The notes beneath the pieces were generated by a model that was given only the letters and a program-made list of their open reading frames with translations, was not told the DNA's origin and made no database searches. Shown here one piece after another: positions 22,812 to 33,076 of a stretch of DNA of 64,000 nt. The stretch spans positions 2,480,001-2,544,000 of the forward strand of contig JAJHOH010000001.1 in assembly GCA_021651055.1 (NCBI GenBank), written 5' to 3'. Both the position numbers and the translations under genes were made by a program. This DNA is from Candidatus Manganitrophus morganii (GTDB taxonomy: Bacteria; Nitrospirota; Nitrospiria; SBBL01; Manganitrophaceae). Position 1 is the first letter of the stretch. Each line of letters begins with the position of its first letter.

Positions 22812-24434
22812 CTAATGAGGAGTTTGGGAGCGTTTTTTAAAGCGACTCTTGATAAGATTGAGGATAAAGTACATTTCTTCACTTTTTAGCGAGGCTTGTA
22901 TCAAGAAATAGGATGCTGCACTTACAGCGATTGCTATAGCAAGTAGCGCTGCTTTAAGGAGCAAGCTCCCGCTGGAGAGCCACATCTCTTGGGCATTTAG
23001 CCATAAGGAGATCGGTAAAAGGGTGCTGGAGGCGAGGAGGACCTTTAGATGTGAGTTGAGAATTCGTTTTCCGTCGATCCGTCCGATCCGTTTCCTCAAA
23101 ATGAGGAGCAAGAGGGAGAAGTTGAGGATTGCTGAAAGGGAGGTCGCCAGGGCCAAGCCGCCATGCTGAAGCGGGCCCATCAGGATGAGATTCAGAATCA
23201 CATTGGCGACCACGGCAACCAGACCGATCTTTACAGGGGTCTTCGTATCCTGAAGAGAGTAGAAGACCGGTACCACGATTCGGATTCCGGCAAACGCCCA
23301 AAGTCCGATGGAATAGAACAGAACGGCGTTTGCCGTCCCAAGTGTCGCCACGCGGCCGAATTCCCCATGTTCGAAGAGAAGATGAACGATCGGAATCCGA
23401 AAGAGGATGAGCCCCATCATGGCGGGAAAGGTGATAAAAAAGACCAACCGAAGGCCGAATGAAAAGGTTTGCCGCAACCCTTCTGTTTCTCCTTTCGCCG
23501 CTTGTGCCGAGAGGGTCGGAAGAATCGCAGTGGAGAGGGCGACGGCAAAGATGCCGAGCGGGAAGTGGATGAGCCGCATCCCGAAATAAAGATAAGTGAC
23601 GCTTCCGGCAACCAAGTATGAGGCGAGAAGGGTGTTTACCAGGACGTTGATTTGCGTGACGGAAAGGCCGAGCGTCGTCGGAAGGAGGAGCCGTCCCATT
23701 TGAACAACACCGGGATGGAGCGGCCGGATCGGTCTTCGAAAGGAAAGAGGGAATCCCTCCTGATAGAGGGCGGGAACCTGGATTAGGAATTGCGCGAGTC
23801 CTCCCAATGCAACACCGACCGCGGCCCCGTAAACCGGCTCGGGAAGGAGCGGGGTAAAACCGAAGACAAAAAGGATGCTGACCACATTAAAAACACCGGA
23901 GGCGAGCGCCGGGGGGGCGAAACGCCGGGTGCTGTTGAGGATTCCCATCGCGAGGGCCGCCAGAGAGATAAAGAGGAGGAAGGGAAACATGATGCGGGTC
24001 ATGGAAACGGTCAGCGAGAATTTATGGGGATCATCGACAAAGCCGGGCGCAATCAAGCGGATCAGTTGGGGAGAAAAGAAAATCCCGAAGGCGACGACAA
24101 TACAAAGAAGCAGAAGGAGGGTGGTAAACGCCGCCGAGGCAAGCTCTTTGGCCTCCGATCGTGACTTTTTCGAGAGGTACTCCGTAAAAACCGGAATAAA
24201 GGCGGCCGACATCGAGCCCTCGGCAAACAACTCCCGAAGGATATTCGGAATCCGGAAGGCGACATAGAATGCATCCGCCGCGATCGTTGCCCCGAAGAGG
24301 TTGGCCAGGATCATATCCCGAATGAATCCGAGAATGCGGCTGATCAGCGTCCCGAACGCGACAATACCGGCCGCGCCGGCGATTCCTTTCTCGACGTGAC
24401 CTTGAGCAGCGAGGCTTTTTCCTTGACTTTCCAT
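22812..24434 (-). CDS. murJ: Lipid II flippase
   Basis: 540 residues with about 14 transmembrane helices; it flips lipid II across the inner membrane for peptidoglycan synthesis. The MviN/MurJ signature is seen at the N-terminus (GTLISRILGFIRDMILANLF; FRIPNILRELFAEGSMSAAF) and the essential Arg residues of the cavity are kept. Length is typical. It is divergent from rpsT, with starts 48 bp apart. The start ATG at 24434 has no strong Shine-Dalgarno. Confidence 0.94.
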   Translation of the reverse strand: MESQGKSLAAQGHVEKGIAGAAGIVAFGTLISRILGFIRDMILANLFGATIAADAFYVAFRIPNILRELFAEGSMSAAFIPVFTEYLSKKSRSEAKELASAAFTTLLLLLCIVVAFGIFFSPQLIRLIAPGFVDDPHKFSLTVSMTRIMFPFLLFISLAALAMGILNSTRRFAPPALASGVFNVVSILFVFGFTPLLPEPVYGAAVGVALGGLAQFLIQVPALYQEGFPLSFRRPIRPLHPGVVQMGRLLLPTTLGLSVTQINVLVNTLLASYLVAGSVTYLYFGMRLIHFPLGIFAVALSTAILPTLSAQAAKGETEGLRQTFSFGLRLVFFITFPAMMGLILFRIPIVHLLFEHGEFGRVATLGTANAVLFYSIGLWAFAGIRIVVPVFYSLQDTKTPVKIGLVAVVANVILNLILMGPLQHGGLALATSLSAILNFSLLLLILRKRIGRIDGKRILNSHLKVLLASSTLLPISLWLNAQEMWLSSGSLLLKAALLAIAIAVSAASYFLIQASLKSEEMYFILNLIKSRFKKRSQTPH

Positions 24435-24481
24435 AGCGTGCTATGTTAAAAAACGACTTTTAAATTAAGGAGATCTCAATC

Positions 24482-24769
24482 GTGGCAAATCATCCATCTG
24501 CATTGAAGCGAGACCGGCAGGCGAAAAAAAGGAGACAGCGAAACCGGGGTGTCCTTTCCGCCGTTCGAACCGCCGTCAAGCGGGTTCAGACGGCCCTTTC
24601 CGAAAAGAATCAGGATCAGGCGAAATCGGCTCTCAAAGACGCAACCTCGTCGCTCGACGGCGCCGCATCCAAAGGGGTGATTCCCAAAGGGCGCGCCTCC
24701 CGCAAAATCTCCCGCCTCGCGGCGAGGGTCAATAAATTTCTGTCGTCGAAGACATCCCCCTCGGCCTAA
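24482..24769 (+). CDS. rpsT: 30S ribosomal protein S20
   Basis: 95 residues from a GTG start (MANHPSALKRDRQAKKRRQR) preceded by AAGGAG. S20 binds 16S rRNA early in 30S assembly. The basic helical composition and the PKGRASRKISRLAARVNKFL end are typical. GTG or TTG starts are common for rpsT and are linked to autoregulation of translation in E. coli. The 128 bp after it hold no gene. Confidence 0.95.
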   Translation: MANHPSALKRDRQAKKRRQRNRGVLSAVRTAVKRVQTALSEKNQDQAKSALKDATSSLDGAASKGVIPKGRASRKISRLAARVNKFLSSKTSPSA

Positions 24770-24897
24770 CATCAAACCACGGCATATCGAGCGGATTCTC
24801 TCAAGGCGCCTTGCTTGGCCCGCTCCTTTCGCCGGATCGCCGGCGAGGTGGAAAGCGGTCCGATCGGTTCTCTTCAAAAGGGAAAATCGGGCGAGCC

Positions 24898-25941
24898 TCA
24901 TGACCTTGATTCCAGAAAAGGGAGGGTGTAGCCGGTCCGTTGGGATGTCGGATGCGGCCGACAGAGGTCGAGCAACAGCATCTCGAGAACTTGCGGCGCC
25001 GATTGTCTTCCCCCCTTCAATTGAGAATCTGCGGCCAAGGAGAGGTCAAACGCCCTCCGAATCTCGCTTTCCTTCCAATTCCGCAGCTGCTTGAAGAAAG
25101 CCGGAAGGAGGCTGGGGGGCATCGGAACCTTCTTGCCGACTGCCGTTTCCGATTTCCCGGCGTCGATTCCCTCTCGGGCCGTCGCCATGAGCCGCCACTG
25201 CCGCGTCAGCATCGTCAGAATGAAAAGGGGATGCTCCCCCTCTTCGAGCAGAGAGGAGAGAAGGGTCAGAGATCGCTTCAGATTTTTCTCGCCGACGGCT
25301 CGGACCAATTCAAAAATTGAATGACTTCGCCCCCCTGCGATCAACTGCTGAACCATCTCGAGAGAAACTTCCTTTTTATCCGAAGAATGAAGTGAAAATT
25401 TATCGATCTCTTGCTGAATAAGAAAGAGATCATTCCCAAGGCGTTCTTTCAGGTACCATGTCGCCTCCTCCGAAAGGGAGACTCCCCGCCGCTTTCCTTC
25501 CTGAGCAATCCACCCCGGCAAGGCCTGTTCCGAGAGAGGGGCGCAGTGGATCGCGGTTCCTTTCTTTTTCAGCGCGGTAAAAAGTTTTTTACGCATGTCG
25601 GGTTTCGCGGCAACAAACACCAAAACGGTCGTATCGCAAGGCGATTCGAGGTAACTCAAGAGCGTCTCGCGCTCATCTTTGATGAGATCCGCGTTTTGGA
25701 TAATGACCAACCGCCGCGCGCTGAATAAAGGAAAGGTCTTCGCCGTCATCAACACCTGATGCGGATCGAGACTCTCCCCTTGAAAGTGATCATAATTAAA
25801 ATCGCGGGACGCCTCTTCGAGGACCTTCTCCCGAAAGCCACTCAGGATCTGTTGGATGAAAAAGGGCTCTTCCCCGGTGAGCAGATAAATGGGAGAAAAG
25901 CGCGCTTGCTCAAGGTGCTTTACGGCTTCTGTGTAGGTCAT
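24898..25941 (-). CDS. holA: DNA polymerase III subunit delta
   Basis: 347 residues. It is the clamp-loader subunit that opens the sliding clamp. The family opening IYLLTGEEPFFIQQILSGFR is followed by FNYDHFQGES, the clamp-loader fold with degenerate ATP site, and the C-terminal collar domain (AADSQLKGG). The start overlaps the lptE stop by ATGA, an arrangement (leuS-lptE-holA) seen in many Gram-negative genomes. Confidence 0.92.
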   Translation of the reverse strand: MTYTEAVKHLEQARFSPIYLLTGEEPFFIQQILSGFREKVLEEASRDFNYDHFQGESLDPHQVLMTAKTFPLFSARRLVIIQNADLIKDERETLLSYLESPCDTTVLVFVAAKPDMRKKLFTALKKKGTAIHCAPLSEQALPGWIAQEGKRRGVSLSEEATWYLKERLGNDLFLIQQEIDKFSLHSSDKKEVSLEMVQQLIAGGRSHSIFELVRAVGEKNLKRSLTLLSSLLEEGEHPLFILTMLTRQWRLMATAREGIDAGKSETAVGKKVPMPPSLLPAFFKQLRNWKESEIRRAFDLSLAADSQLKGGRQSAPQVLEMLLLDLCRPHPTSQRTGYTLPFLESRS

Positions 25942-26471
25942 CGGTCCGCCGGCGTTGCGAGGGGAGGTGATGAAAGTGGGGCGATGCTGATCAAACCGGC
26001 CACCCGCTCGGCCAGCTGTTTCCCCGCTTCACGAATGGCCCGGTCTTGCGCGACCCGATCTGCAAGCGGGTCGGGATGCACGATGTACTCTGCGGACGCC
26101 TCCGCGTGATTTCTCTCTTTCGGTGGATCGCCTTCGCCGGAAAGAAGCGTATAGTCGAGGCCGATGGTAATCCGGTATTCCTGGGCTTGGCCGATCCGAT
26201 TCAACGAGATGGGGGTTTTGTCGAAACGGGTCACGCGGCCGGAAAGGGTCCGGGGGGCTTGGTGGGGATGGGCGACGACCTGCCAACCTTGTCTGAGAAA
26301 AGTCTCTTTGAAGCTCTCGCTGACCCGCTTCTCCAAAAGCGGCTCAAACGTCGCGTTCTCAAAAAGAGGAATGGCGATCGTCTGATCGGGAGGGGTCATT
26401 TCCGATCGGAGTCCGCTGTGGTATCCACAGCCGGCCAGGCTCAGCAGAAGGAGAAGAATCGCTCTTCTCAT
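25938..26471 (-). CDS. lptE: LPS-assembly lipoprotein LptE
   Basis: 177 residues from [20 protein letters not shown], a signal peptide with lipobox LAGC. LptE plugs the LptD barrel that delivers LPS to the outer leaflet. [20 protein letters not shown] and the [14 protein letters not shown] strand fit the LptE (former RlpB) family. The frame continues upstream inside leuS, but ATG 26471 overlaps the leuS stop (ATGA) and begins a clean signal sequence. It lies between leuS and holA, its usual position. Confidence 0.92.
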   Translation of the reverse strand: MRRAILLLLLSLAGCGYHSGLRSEMTPPDQTIAIPLFENATFEPLLEKRVSESFKETFLRQGWQVVAHPHQAPRTLSGRVTRFDKTPISLNRIGQAQEYRITIGLDYTLLSGEGDPPKERNHAEASAEYIVHPDPLADRVAQDRAIREAGKQLAERVAGLISIAPLSSPPLATPADR

Positions 26472-28963
26472 ACGACGATGTTGACCAATTTTCCCTTCAC
26501 CACGATGACCTTCTTGATCGAATGGCCTTCGATCCAGGGCTGTGTTTTCGGATCGGAAACGGCACGCTCTTTGAGTGTTTCCTCGCCGGCGTTCGCCGGG
26601 GCCGCGAATTTGCTCCGGACCTTGCCGTTGACCTGCACGACAACCTCCACGATCTCTTCTTCGGTCCAAGCCGGATCATAAGAAGGCCATGAAACGTCCA
26701 GAATCGAAGGGGAATGGCCTAGGACCTCCCAAAGCGATTCGGACAGATGCGGCGCGAAAGGCGAGAGGAGAAGGACCAAATGATCGAGCGCTTCCGTGTA
26801 GGCTGCCCGATGTTTTTGTTCTTCTTCCTGAGAGGGGGGGGCCGTCGACTGGTCGCGCGAGAGGGCGTTGTAGAATTCCATCAACGCCGCGATCGCCGTA
26901 TTGAATTGGAAGCCCTTTTCGATATCTTCGGTGACCCGTTTGATCGTCCGTTGGGTCATTCTCCGGATTTGTTTCACGCGGGGGGAGGTTTCGGAGAGAT
27001 CGATCTGCTCGCGTAAGGCCCGGCCGGATGCGGCAAACTCGTGGACCATGCGCCAGACCCGCTGCAGAAAACGAAAGGCTCCCTGCACCCCTTCATCGCT
27101 CCACTCCAGATCTTTTTCGGGAGGAGCGGCAAAAAGAGAGAAAAGCCGGGAGGTGTCGGCGCCGAAGGTCTCGATCAGCTGATCGGGATCGACGATGTTT
27201 CCCTTCGATTTGGACATCTTGGCGCCGTCTTTAATAACCATTCCCTGTGTGAGGAGATTGGCGAACGGCTCTCCGACTTTGATCAGGCCGAGATCGCGAA
27301 TGACCTTGGTGAAAAAGCGGGCATACAGAAGGTGCAACACGGCATGCTCGATCCCGCCGATGTATTGATCGACCGGCATCCAATGAGCGGCCCCTTCCGG
27401 ATGGATCGGTCCGGAGGTCTCGTGCGGAGAAGTGTAGCGCAGAAAGTACCACGAGGAGTCGACAAAAGTATCCATCGTATCGGTCTCCCGCCGCGCGGGC
27501 CCGCCGCATTTCGGACAGATTGTATTGAGAAAGGAGGGGCTTTCCGACAAGGGAGAGCCTCCCTTTCCGGTAAAAGGGACATCTTCCGGAAGCGCGACGG
27601 GGAGATCCGACTCCGGAACCGGCACCACGCCGCAGCGGTCGCAATAGAGCATGGGGATCGGCGTTCCCCAATAGCGCTGCCGCGAGACCCCCCAATCCCT
27701 CAGGCGGTAATGAATCTTTTCCTTGCCCAGCCCCTTTTCTTCGACGAATCGGGCGATTGCATTTTGGGCCTTGAGGGGAGGGAGGCCGCTGAACGGTCCG
27801 GAATGGACGAGTGCGCCGGCCTCTTCGGTGTAGGCGGCCGCCAGCGGTTCCGCCAAGGTCCCGGACGGATTCTGAATGACAATCCGAATCGGCAGGTGAT
27901 ATTTCCGGGCAAATTCGAAATCGCGTTGATCGTGCGCCGGCACGGCCATCACGATCCCGGTTCCATAATCCATCAAGACAAAATTGGCGACCCAGATCGG
28001 AATCCTCTCCCCCGTGATCGGGTGAACGGCATGGGCGCCGGTGAAAACCCCTTCTTTCTCCTGGTTTAGGGCGGTCCGGACCGTTTTATCCTGACCTTTG
28101 ACCTTTTCGATAAAGGCGCGAACGGCGGCCTCCTCCGGACGGCCGGCGATGAGGGCCGGGAGGAGCGGATGCTCGGCCGCGATGCTCATGAAGGTCACGC
28201 CGTATAAGGTATCGGGACGGGTTGTAAAAATGGAGAGCTTTTCGGATCGATCCGCGACGGGGAAGGCAATCTCCACCCCCCGACTCTTCCCGATCCAGTT
28301 TTTCTGCATCACCAGGACACGCTGGGGCCAACCGGTCAACCGGTCGGACTCCGAGAGGAGCTCTTCGGCATAGGCCGTGATTCGAAAAAACCACTGCTCT
28401 AAATTTTTCTGGATCACGACGCTGTCGCAGCGCCAGCAGTGTCCCTCGATCACCTGCTCATTCGCCAGGACCGTGGCGCAGGAGGGGCACCAGTTGACCG
28501 AAGCCATCTTCCGATAGGCAAGGCCGCGCTCGTACATCTTGATGAAGAACCATTGATTCCAGCGATAATATTCCGGCTGGCAGGTCGTCACCTCCCGATC
28601 CCAATCGTAAGAGAGCCCCATCTTTTGGAGCTGAGACCGCATATAGCCGATGTTTTGGGCGGTCCAAATGGCCGGATGAACCTTCTTTTGGATGGCGGCG
28701 TTTTCCGCCGGCAGACCGAAAGCATCCCATCCCATCGGATGGAGGAGTTGATAACCGCGCATTCTCTTGAAGCGGGCGATCACATCCCCGATGGCATAGA
28801 CGCGAACATGGCCCATGTGAATTCTCCCTGAAGGGTAGGGGAACATCTCCAAGCAGTAGAACTTGGGGCGAATCGGATCTTCGACTACCTTGAAGGTCTG
28901 ACGATCGCGCCAATAGGCTTGCCAATGCGCCTCGATCTCTTTGGGTTGATAGGTTTTTTCCAT
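26468..28963 (-). CDS. leuS: Leucyl-tRNA synthetase
   Basis: 831 residues from [20 protein letters not shown]. Class Ia synthetase: HIGH-type motif [13 protein letters not shown], the CP1 editing domain, zinc-like Cys sets (CPSCATV, CPKCGGP), KMSKSKGN, anticodon-binding domain and a C-terminal end [20 protein letters not shown]. An ATG 16 codons upstream (29011) starts inside a palindrome and lacks a Shine-Dalgarno. First gene of the coupled leuS-lptE-holA string. Confidence 0.96.
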   Translation of the reverse strand: MEKTYQPKEIEAHWQAYWRDRQTFKVVEDPIRPKFYCLEMFPYPSGRIHMGHVRVYAIGDVIARFKRMRGYQLLHPMGWDAFGLPAENAAIQKKVHPAIWTAQNIGYMRSQLQKMGLSYDWDREVTTCQPEYYRWNQWFFIKMYERGLAYRKMASVNWCPSCATVLANEQVIEGHCWRCDSVVIQKNLEQWFFRITAYAEELLSESDRLTGWPQRVLVMQKNWIGKSRGVEIAFPVADRSEKLSIFTTRPDTLYGVTFMSIAAEHPLLPALIAGRPEEAAVRAFIEKVKGQDKTVRTALNQEKEGVFTGAHAVHPITGERIPIWVANFVLMDYGTGIVMAVPAHDQRDFEFARKYHLPIRIVIQNPSGTLAEPLAAAYTEEAGALVHSGPFSGLPPLKAQNAIARFVEEKGLGKEKIHYRLRDWGVSRQRYWGTPIPMLYCDRCGVVPVPESDLPVALPEDVPFTGKGGSPLSESPSFLNTICPKCGGPARRETDTMDTFVDSSWYFLRYTSPHETSGPIHPEGAAHWMPVDQYIGGIEHAVLHLLYARFFTKVIRDLGLIKVGEPFANLLTQGMVIKDGAKMSKSKGNIVDPDQLIETFGADTSRLFSLFAAPPEKDLEWSDEGVQGAFRFLQRVWRMVHEFAASGRALREQIDLSETSPRVKQIRRMTQRTIKRVTEDIEKGFQFNTAIAALMEFYNALSRDQSTAPPSQEEEQKHRAAYTEALDHLVLLLSPFAPHLSESLWEVLGHSPSILDVSWPSYDPAWTEEEIVEVVVQVNGKVRSKFAAPANAGEETLKERAVSDPKTQPWIEGHSIKKVIVVKGKLVNIVV

Positions 28964-29013
28964 CTCTTCAGGGATACAATGTATGGTGTGAGTGTTGGAT
29001 AAAATTAACATAG

Positions 29014-29032
29014 GCTTGCTAATTTAGCAAGC
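29014..29032. repeat. Perfect inverted repeat in the leuS / RMD1 divergent region
   Basis: GCTTGCTAA-T-TTAGCAAGC, 9-base perfect arms around one base. It is placed between divergently transcribed genes, as expected for a dimeric repressor operator or a T-box-free leader hairpin. No T-box specifier or antiterminator for leuS was found. Confidence 0.5.
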
Positions 29033-29071
29033 TTGGTTGACGGGAGAGTAGACGAGGTATATGCTTTTTTT

Positions 29072-30115
29072 ATGGAAATGAACATGGAAAAAGGAGTCGC
29101 GTTGCCGGGAAGGCTGGTTACTTTTTTAGTCGGCCAGACCGACCTCAACTTGGAGAGTACGGCTGTCTTTGAGAGCAAGACTTTAAAGCGCTCTCCCGCC
29201 TATCCCGACGTCATCCCCAAGCAAAAGGTCATCAGAGTAGAGAAAAACAGCCTGCTCGGCCAAGAGGTGACCTTTCTGGTCAAAGCCTATCTGCCCGATA
29301 TTGTGATTGTCGAGGCGACCGTGGAGTTGGAGAACCTTCTTTCCGAGCAATTGGAAAATACCAAGAAAGTGCTTTTGGAAGAGTGCAGGGCGTTCCTGGT
29401 GAAATACCAATGTCTCCCTCATTTTGAAGAAGATTACAGCATCTACTGCGTCTCCAATTATCAAGGAGACCCGGAACTCTATCTCACCCTTTACGGAGAG
29501 CGGATTGCCCAGATCCTCAAAAATGAGCGGATCCAACTCGATGAAGAAGAAATTCAAAACACACTTCAATCGGGATTGAAATATGCCAAAGACGATCTGA
29601 CGCTGGTCGACTGGGACGGCGCTTTTATGTTCGATCCGCACGGCGATTTCGAAAGCAACATCGAATTATTTGAAATCGCCAATGTTCAGCTTCTGAAGTC
29701 GCGGATCTTGGATAAGCAGCTGGATGATCGGCTTCAGCAGACGATTATTTTGCTGAAGCAAACACAACGAATGCTTTTCCGTTCCAAAGAGATTCGGGCC
29801 AATCTCAAAGAGATCATCCAAATTCGGACTCAGTCGCTTTTGGAATCCGACGCCATCGACCACAATATCAAACTGATCGGCGATTGGTATTCGGCCCGTC
29901 TTTTCAATCAGATTTCAAAGAAGTTTCATCTGGATGCCTGGAGCAGAAGCATTTCTCAAAAGCTCGACGTCCTGGAGGATGTCTATACCATGGCGGCCGA
30001 GCAGTTTTCAGTCTCCTTTTCCACCACGCTCGAGTTTATCCTAATCGCCGGTTGGTTTGTCCTTCTGGTCGGTTGGTTTGGGATCTTTATCCTTGATTTA
30101 CTCCTTCGCACTTAG
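29072..30115 (+). CDS. RMD1/YagE family (DUF155) protein with C-terminal membrane helix
   Basis: 347 residues from ATG 29072. The block DWDGAFMFDPHGDFESNIEL followed by FEIANVQLLKSRILDKQLDD is the hallmark of RMD1/DUF155, and KLIGDWYSARLFNQISKKFH with SISQKLDVLEDVY continues it. A single hydrophobic helix near the C-terminus (FILIAGWFVLLVGWFGIFIL) anchors it in a membrane. In yeast and mitochondria relatives affect meiosis, translation and septin-like functions; bacterial roles are unknown. The frame is open from TTG 29033; several ATGs (29072, 29078, 29084) compete and none has an ideal Shine-Dalgarno. Followed by the Fur-controlled iron operon. Confidence 0.75.
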   Translation: MEMNMEKGVALPGRLVTFLVGQTDLNLESTAVFESKTLKRSPAYPDVIPKQKVIRVEKNSLLGQEVTFLVKAYLPDIVIVEATVELENLLSEQLENTKKVLLEECRAFLVKYQCLPHFEEDYSIYCVSNYQGDPELYLTLYGERIAQILKNERIQLDEEEIQNTLQSGLKYAKDDLTLVDWDGAFMFDPHGDFESNIELFEIANVQLLKSRILDKQLDDRLQQTIILLKQTQRMLFRSKEIRANLKEIIQIRTQSLLESDAIDHNIKLIGDWYSARLFNQISKKFHLDAWSRSISQKLDVLEDVYTMAAEQFSVSFSTTLEFILIAGWFVLLVGWFGIFILDLLLRT

Positions 30116-30149
30116 ATTTCTTCCTGTGCTCCTCTTGCCCAAATATAGC

Positions 30150-30178
30150 TTGACAAGGAAAACGCCCGGTTCTAGAAT
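30150..30178 (+). promoter_or_regulatory. Promoter of the fbpABC operon
   Basis: Perfect -35 TTGACA (30150-30155), 17-base spacer, -10 TAGAAT (30173-30178). Start predicted near 30185, exactly at the left edge of the Fur box. Confidence 0.7.
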
Positions 30179-30184
30179 GGGAAT

Positions 30185-30203
30185 GAATTTGATAATCATT
30201 CTC
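30185..30203 (+). promoter_or_regulatory. Fur box, fbpABC operon
   Basis: GAATTTGATAATCATTCTC matches 15 of 19 positions of the Fur consensus (GATAATGATAATCATTATC), with a perfect GATAATCATT core. The identical 19-mer recurs at 34233-34251 before fur. Iron-loaded Fur bound here would cover the start point. Confidence 0.8.
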
Positions 30204-30310
30204 ACTTGTTAAGGATCGGAAAATTGCGGATGCAAGGCCCCCGTTCCGCCGAATTCCTCCCCGCCCGGGAAGAAATCCTGACCAAAAAAATGAAGGAGAA
30301 TAAGAAACCG

Positions 30311-31375
30311 ATGTCCCCTCTCAGCCGTCTTCGTCCGACTGATCGTTTTGTTTCCACAGAGTCAATATTTCAATTCATTTCGAGGTTATCGTTCGTCGGG
30401 TTGCTTGTCTCGCTGTTCCTCACGTCTCCTCTTCATGCAGAAGAGGAGGTGGTTGTTTATTCGGCCCGGAATGAGCAGCTCATCAAGCCGCTCTTCGATG
30501 CTTACACCAAAGAGACCGGGGCGCGCGTCAAGTTTATTACCGATAAAGAGGGCCCGCTTCTGGAGCGGTTAAAAGCGGAAGGGGAGCATACACCCGCCGA
30601 TCTCCTCATTACCGTCGATGCCGGCAATCTCTGGCGGGCGGCGCAGGAGGGATTGCTGAAGCCGACCCAATCAACAGTCCTCCAGGAGAATATCCCGGCG
30701 CACCTGCGCGATCCTGAGAACCGCTGGTTCGGCTTGTCGGTGCGCGCGCGGACGATCGTTTACAACACCCAAAAAGTCAAACCGTCGGACCTCTCGACCT
30801 ATGAAGACCTCGCCGATCCCAAATGGAAGGGACGGCTCTGCCTTCGAACCTCGAAAAAGGTTTATAACCAATCGTTGGTGGCGATGATGATCTCGGAACA
30901 TGGAGAGCCCAAGACGGAGCAGATCATCAAATCTTGGGTCGGCAATCTTGCCACCGATGTATTTTCCGACGATACCCAAGTGATGAAGGCGATCGCGGCC
31001 GGACAATGCGACGTCGGAATCGTGAACACCTACTACTACGGACGCCTTCTCGTGAAAGAGCCGACCCTTCCTCTGGCCCTCTTTTGGCCCAATCAAAACG
31101 GCAGCGGTGTCCATGTGAACATCTCAGGGGCGGGGATCATAAAACATGCGAAACATGAACAAGCGGCATTGAAGCTCCTCGAGTGGCTCTCCTCGCAGAA
31201 GGCGCAGAATCTTTTCTCAGACACCGATATGGAATACCCGGCCAACCCGAAAATCGCGCCGGACAAACGGGTGGCGTCGTGGGGATCGTTTAAGCAAAAC
31301 CTAATCAATGTTTCCAAAGCGGGCGAGCTGCAGGATGAGGCGGTGAAGTTGATGGATCGCGCCGGATATAAATAA
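30311..31375 (+). CDS. fbpA: Ferric iron ABC transporter substrate-binding protein
   Basis: 354 residues from ATG 30311. A signal peptide ([20 protein letters not shown]) ends near HAEEE, then [20 protein letters not shown] starts a type 2 periplasmic binding fold. The iron-binding tyrosine cluster (NTYYYGRL) of FbpA/FutA proteins is present. It binds Fe3+ in the periplasm for FbpBC. AAGGAG lies 12 nt before ATG 30311; ATG 30290 (MKENKK) is an alternative. Preceded by promoter and Fur box; permease and ATPase genes follow. Iron repression is strongly indicated. Confidence 0.9.
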   Translation: MSPLSRLRPTDRFVSTESIFQFISRLSFVGLLVSLFLTSPLHAEEEVVVYSARNEQLIKPLFDAYTKETGARVKFITDKEGPLLERLKAEGEHTPADLLITVDAGNLWRAAQEGLLKPTQSTVLQENIPAHLRDPENRWFGLSVRARTIVYNTQKVKPSDLSTYEDLADPKWKGRLCLRTSKKVYNQSLVAMMISEHGEPKTEQIIKSWVGNLATDVFSDDTQVMKAIAAGQCDVGIVNTYYYGRLLVKEPTLPLALFWPNQNGSGVHVNISGAGIIKHAKHEQAALKLLEWLSSQKAQNLFSDTDMEYPANPKIAPDKRVASWGSFKQNLINVSKAGELQDEAVKLMDRAGYK

Positions 31376-31401
31376 ATACGGCGTGAAGGGGCCCGATCCG
31401 A

Positions 31402-33072
31402 ATGATGAAACCGGATGTATTGAAAGTCCCTTTCGAGCGGGGGGTAAGCTTCTTTCAGCGCGCCTTTCTCGATCGCTGGCAGGCCGCGACATTGTCTATT
31501 GCCGGTCTGGTCTTAATCCCGCTCGCGGTCGTCCTCTTCTCGGTTTTTTCAGAGACCAATGAAGTCTGGCTTCACTTCGTTCAGACAAGCCTAGTCACCC
31601 TCCTCACCAATACCTTTTGGCTCCTTCTGGGCGTGGGGGTAGGAACCACCTTCCTCGGCGTGAGTCTGGCCTGGCTGACGGCGGCGTGTGATTTTCCAGG
31701 AAGGAGATGGCTCGATTGGGCCTTGATGCTCCCCCTCTCGCTTCCCCCTTATGTGGTCGCTTTTGTCAGCATCGGTCTGCTCGATTTCACCGGTCCGGTT
31801 CAAACGCAGTTGCGATTGTGGCTCGGCGTGGAGCGGCTTTGGTTCCCAAGAATCCGATCGACCGGAGGGGTTATTGCCGTCATGACCCTGACCCTCTACC
31901 CCTATGTTTACATGTTGGCCCGCAATGCTTTTCTGACACAGGGAAGGCGCGCCATCGAGGCGGCGCAATCGCTTGGTCAGGGACGGTTCCGGGGGTTTCT
32001 CGGTGTGGCGCTGCCGATGGCGCGGCCTTGGATCGTAGGGGGATTGGCGTTGGTTCTCATGGAGACCTTGGCCGATTTCGGCACGGTTTCCATTTTCAAC
32101 TACGATACCTTTACAACGGCGATTTATAAGGCGTGGTTCGGACTCTTCTCTCTCTCCGCCGCCGCGCAACTTGCCTCGCTGCTGGTCTTCATCGTCTTTG
32201 TCGTCTTGCTCATCGAGCAGCGCTCTCGTTCCCGTCGGCGGTTTTCTCACGCGGGACGGAGCAGCGTGGCCGATCGGATTTCGCTCCGGGGCGGGCGGGG
32301 CTGGTTGGCGTTTGCTTATGCAATATCGGTCCTGGGGATCGCTTTTATCATTCCGGTCGGTCAGCTCTCCGTCTGGGCTTTCGGTGTATTTCGGCAAGAT
32401 TTCGATCTCCGGTATCTTTCCTTTTTAGGCCATTCCGTCTTTTTGGGGGGAGCGGCGGCGCTGCTCACCTGCGCCGGCGCGCTGATTCTCGTTTCCGCAA
32501 ATCGGCTGCGAAATGATTTGATGACGCGGACCGCTGTCCGGGTGGCGACCCTCGGTTATGCCCTCCCCGGATCGGTGCTTGCGGTCGGCATTTTTATTCC
32601 CCTTATCTGGATCGATAAGCAAATGATCGAATGGATCCAAACCCTTTTCGGAATAGAAATCGGATTTATCCTGAGCGGCACACTGGCCGCGATGCTCCTG
32701 GCTTACTTGATCCGATTTTTGGCCGTTGCGCACGGCGCCGTCGACAGCGCGATGAACCGCATTACCCCGAGCTTGGATGAGACCGCGCGCTGCCTGGGTG
32801 TCAGCGGCATTCCCCTGCTTCGGAAAGTCTATCTGCCGCTGCTTCGCGGGGGGCTCCTCACGGCCGCCCTTTTGGTGTTTGTCGATGTGATGAAAGAGAT
32901 GCCGATCACATTGATGACCCGGCCTTTCGGCTGGGATACGCTGTCGGTCCGGATTTTTGAGATGACCTCCGAGGGAGAGTGGGAGCGGGCGGCCCTCCCC
33001 GCCGTCGCACTTGTCTTAACCGGGTTCATCCCGATTTTGTTGTTAAGCCGATATTCCAGCAGGGAACCGTAA
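31402..33072 (+). CDS. fbpB: Ferric iron ABC transporter permease
   Basis: 556 residues with about 12 transmembrane helices in two homologous halves. Each half carries an EAA-type loop contacting the ATPase (EAAQSLGQGRFRGFLGVALP and ETARCLGVSGIPLLRKVYLP), as in FbpB/SfuB fused permeases. It forms the inner-membrane channel for Fe3+. It begins 26 bp after fbpA and ends 4 bp before fbpC, so it belongs to one operon. ATG 31402 is followed directly by a second ATG. Confidence 0.92.
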   Translation: MMKPDVLKVPFERGVSFFQRAFLDRWQAATLSIAGLVLIPLAVVLFSVFSETNEVWLHFVQTSLVTLLTNTFWLLLGVGVGTTFLGVSLAWLTAACDFPGRRWLDWALMLPLSLPPYVVAFVSIGLLDFTGPVQTQLRLWLGVERLWFPRIRSTGGVIAVMTLTLYPYVYMLARNAFLTQGRRAIEAAQSLGQGRFRGFLGVALPMARPWIVGGLALVLMETLADFGTVSIFNYDTFTTAIYKAWFGLFSLSAAAQLASLLVFIVFVVLLIEQRSRSRRRFSHAGRSSVADRISLRGGRGWLAFAYAISVLGIAFIIPVGQLSVWAFGVFRQDFDLRYLSFLGHSVFLGGAAALLTCAGALILVSANRLRNDLMTRTAVRVATLGYALPGSVLAVGIFIPLIWIDKQMIEWIQTLFGIEIGFILSGTLAAMLLAYLIRFLAVAHGAVDSAMNRITPSLDETARCLGVSGIPLLRKVYLPLLRGGLLTAALLVFVDVMKEMPITLMTRPFGWDTLSVRIFEMTSEGEWERAALPAVALVLTGFIPILLLSRYSSREP

Positions 33073-33076
33073 CGGG

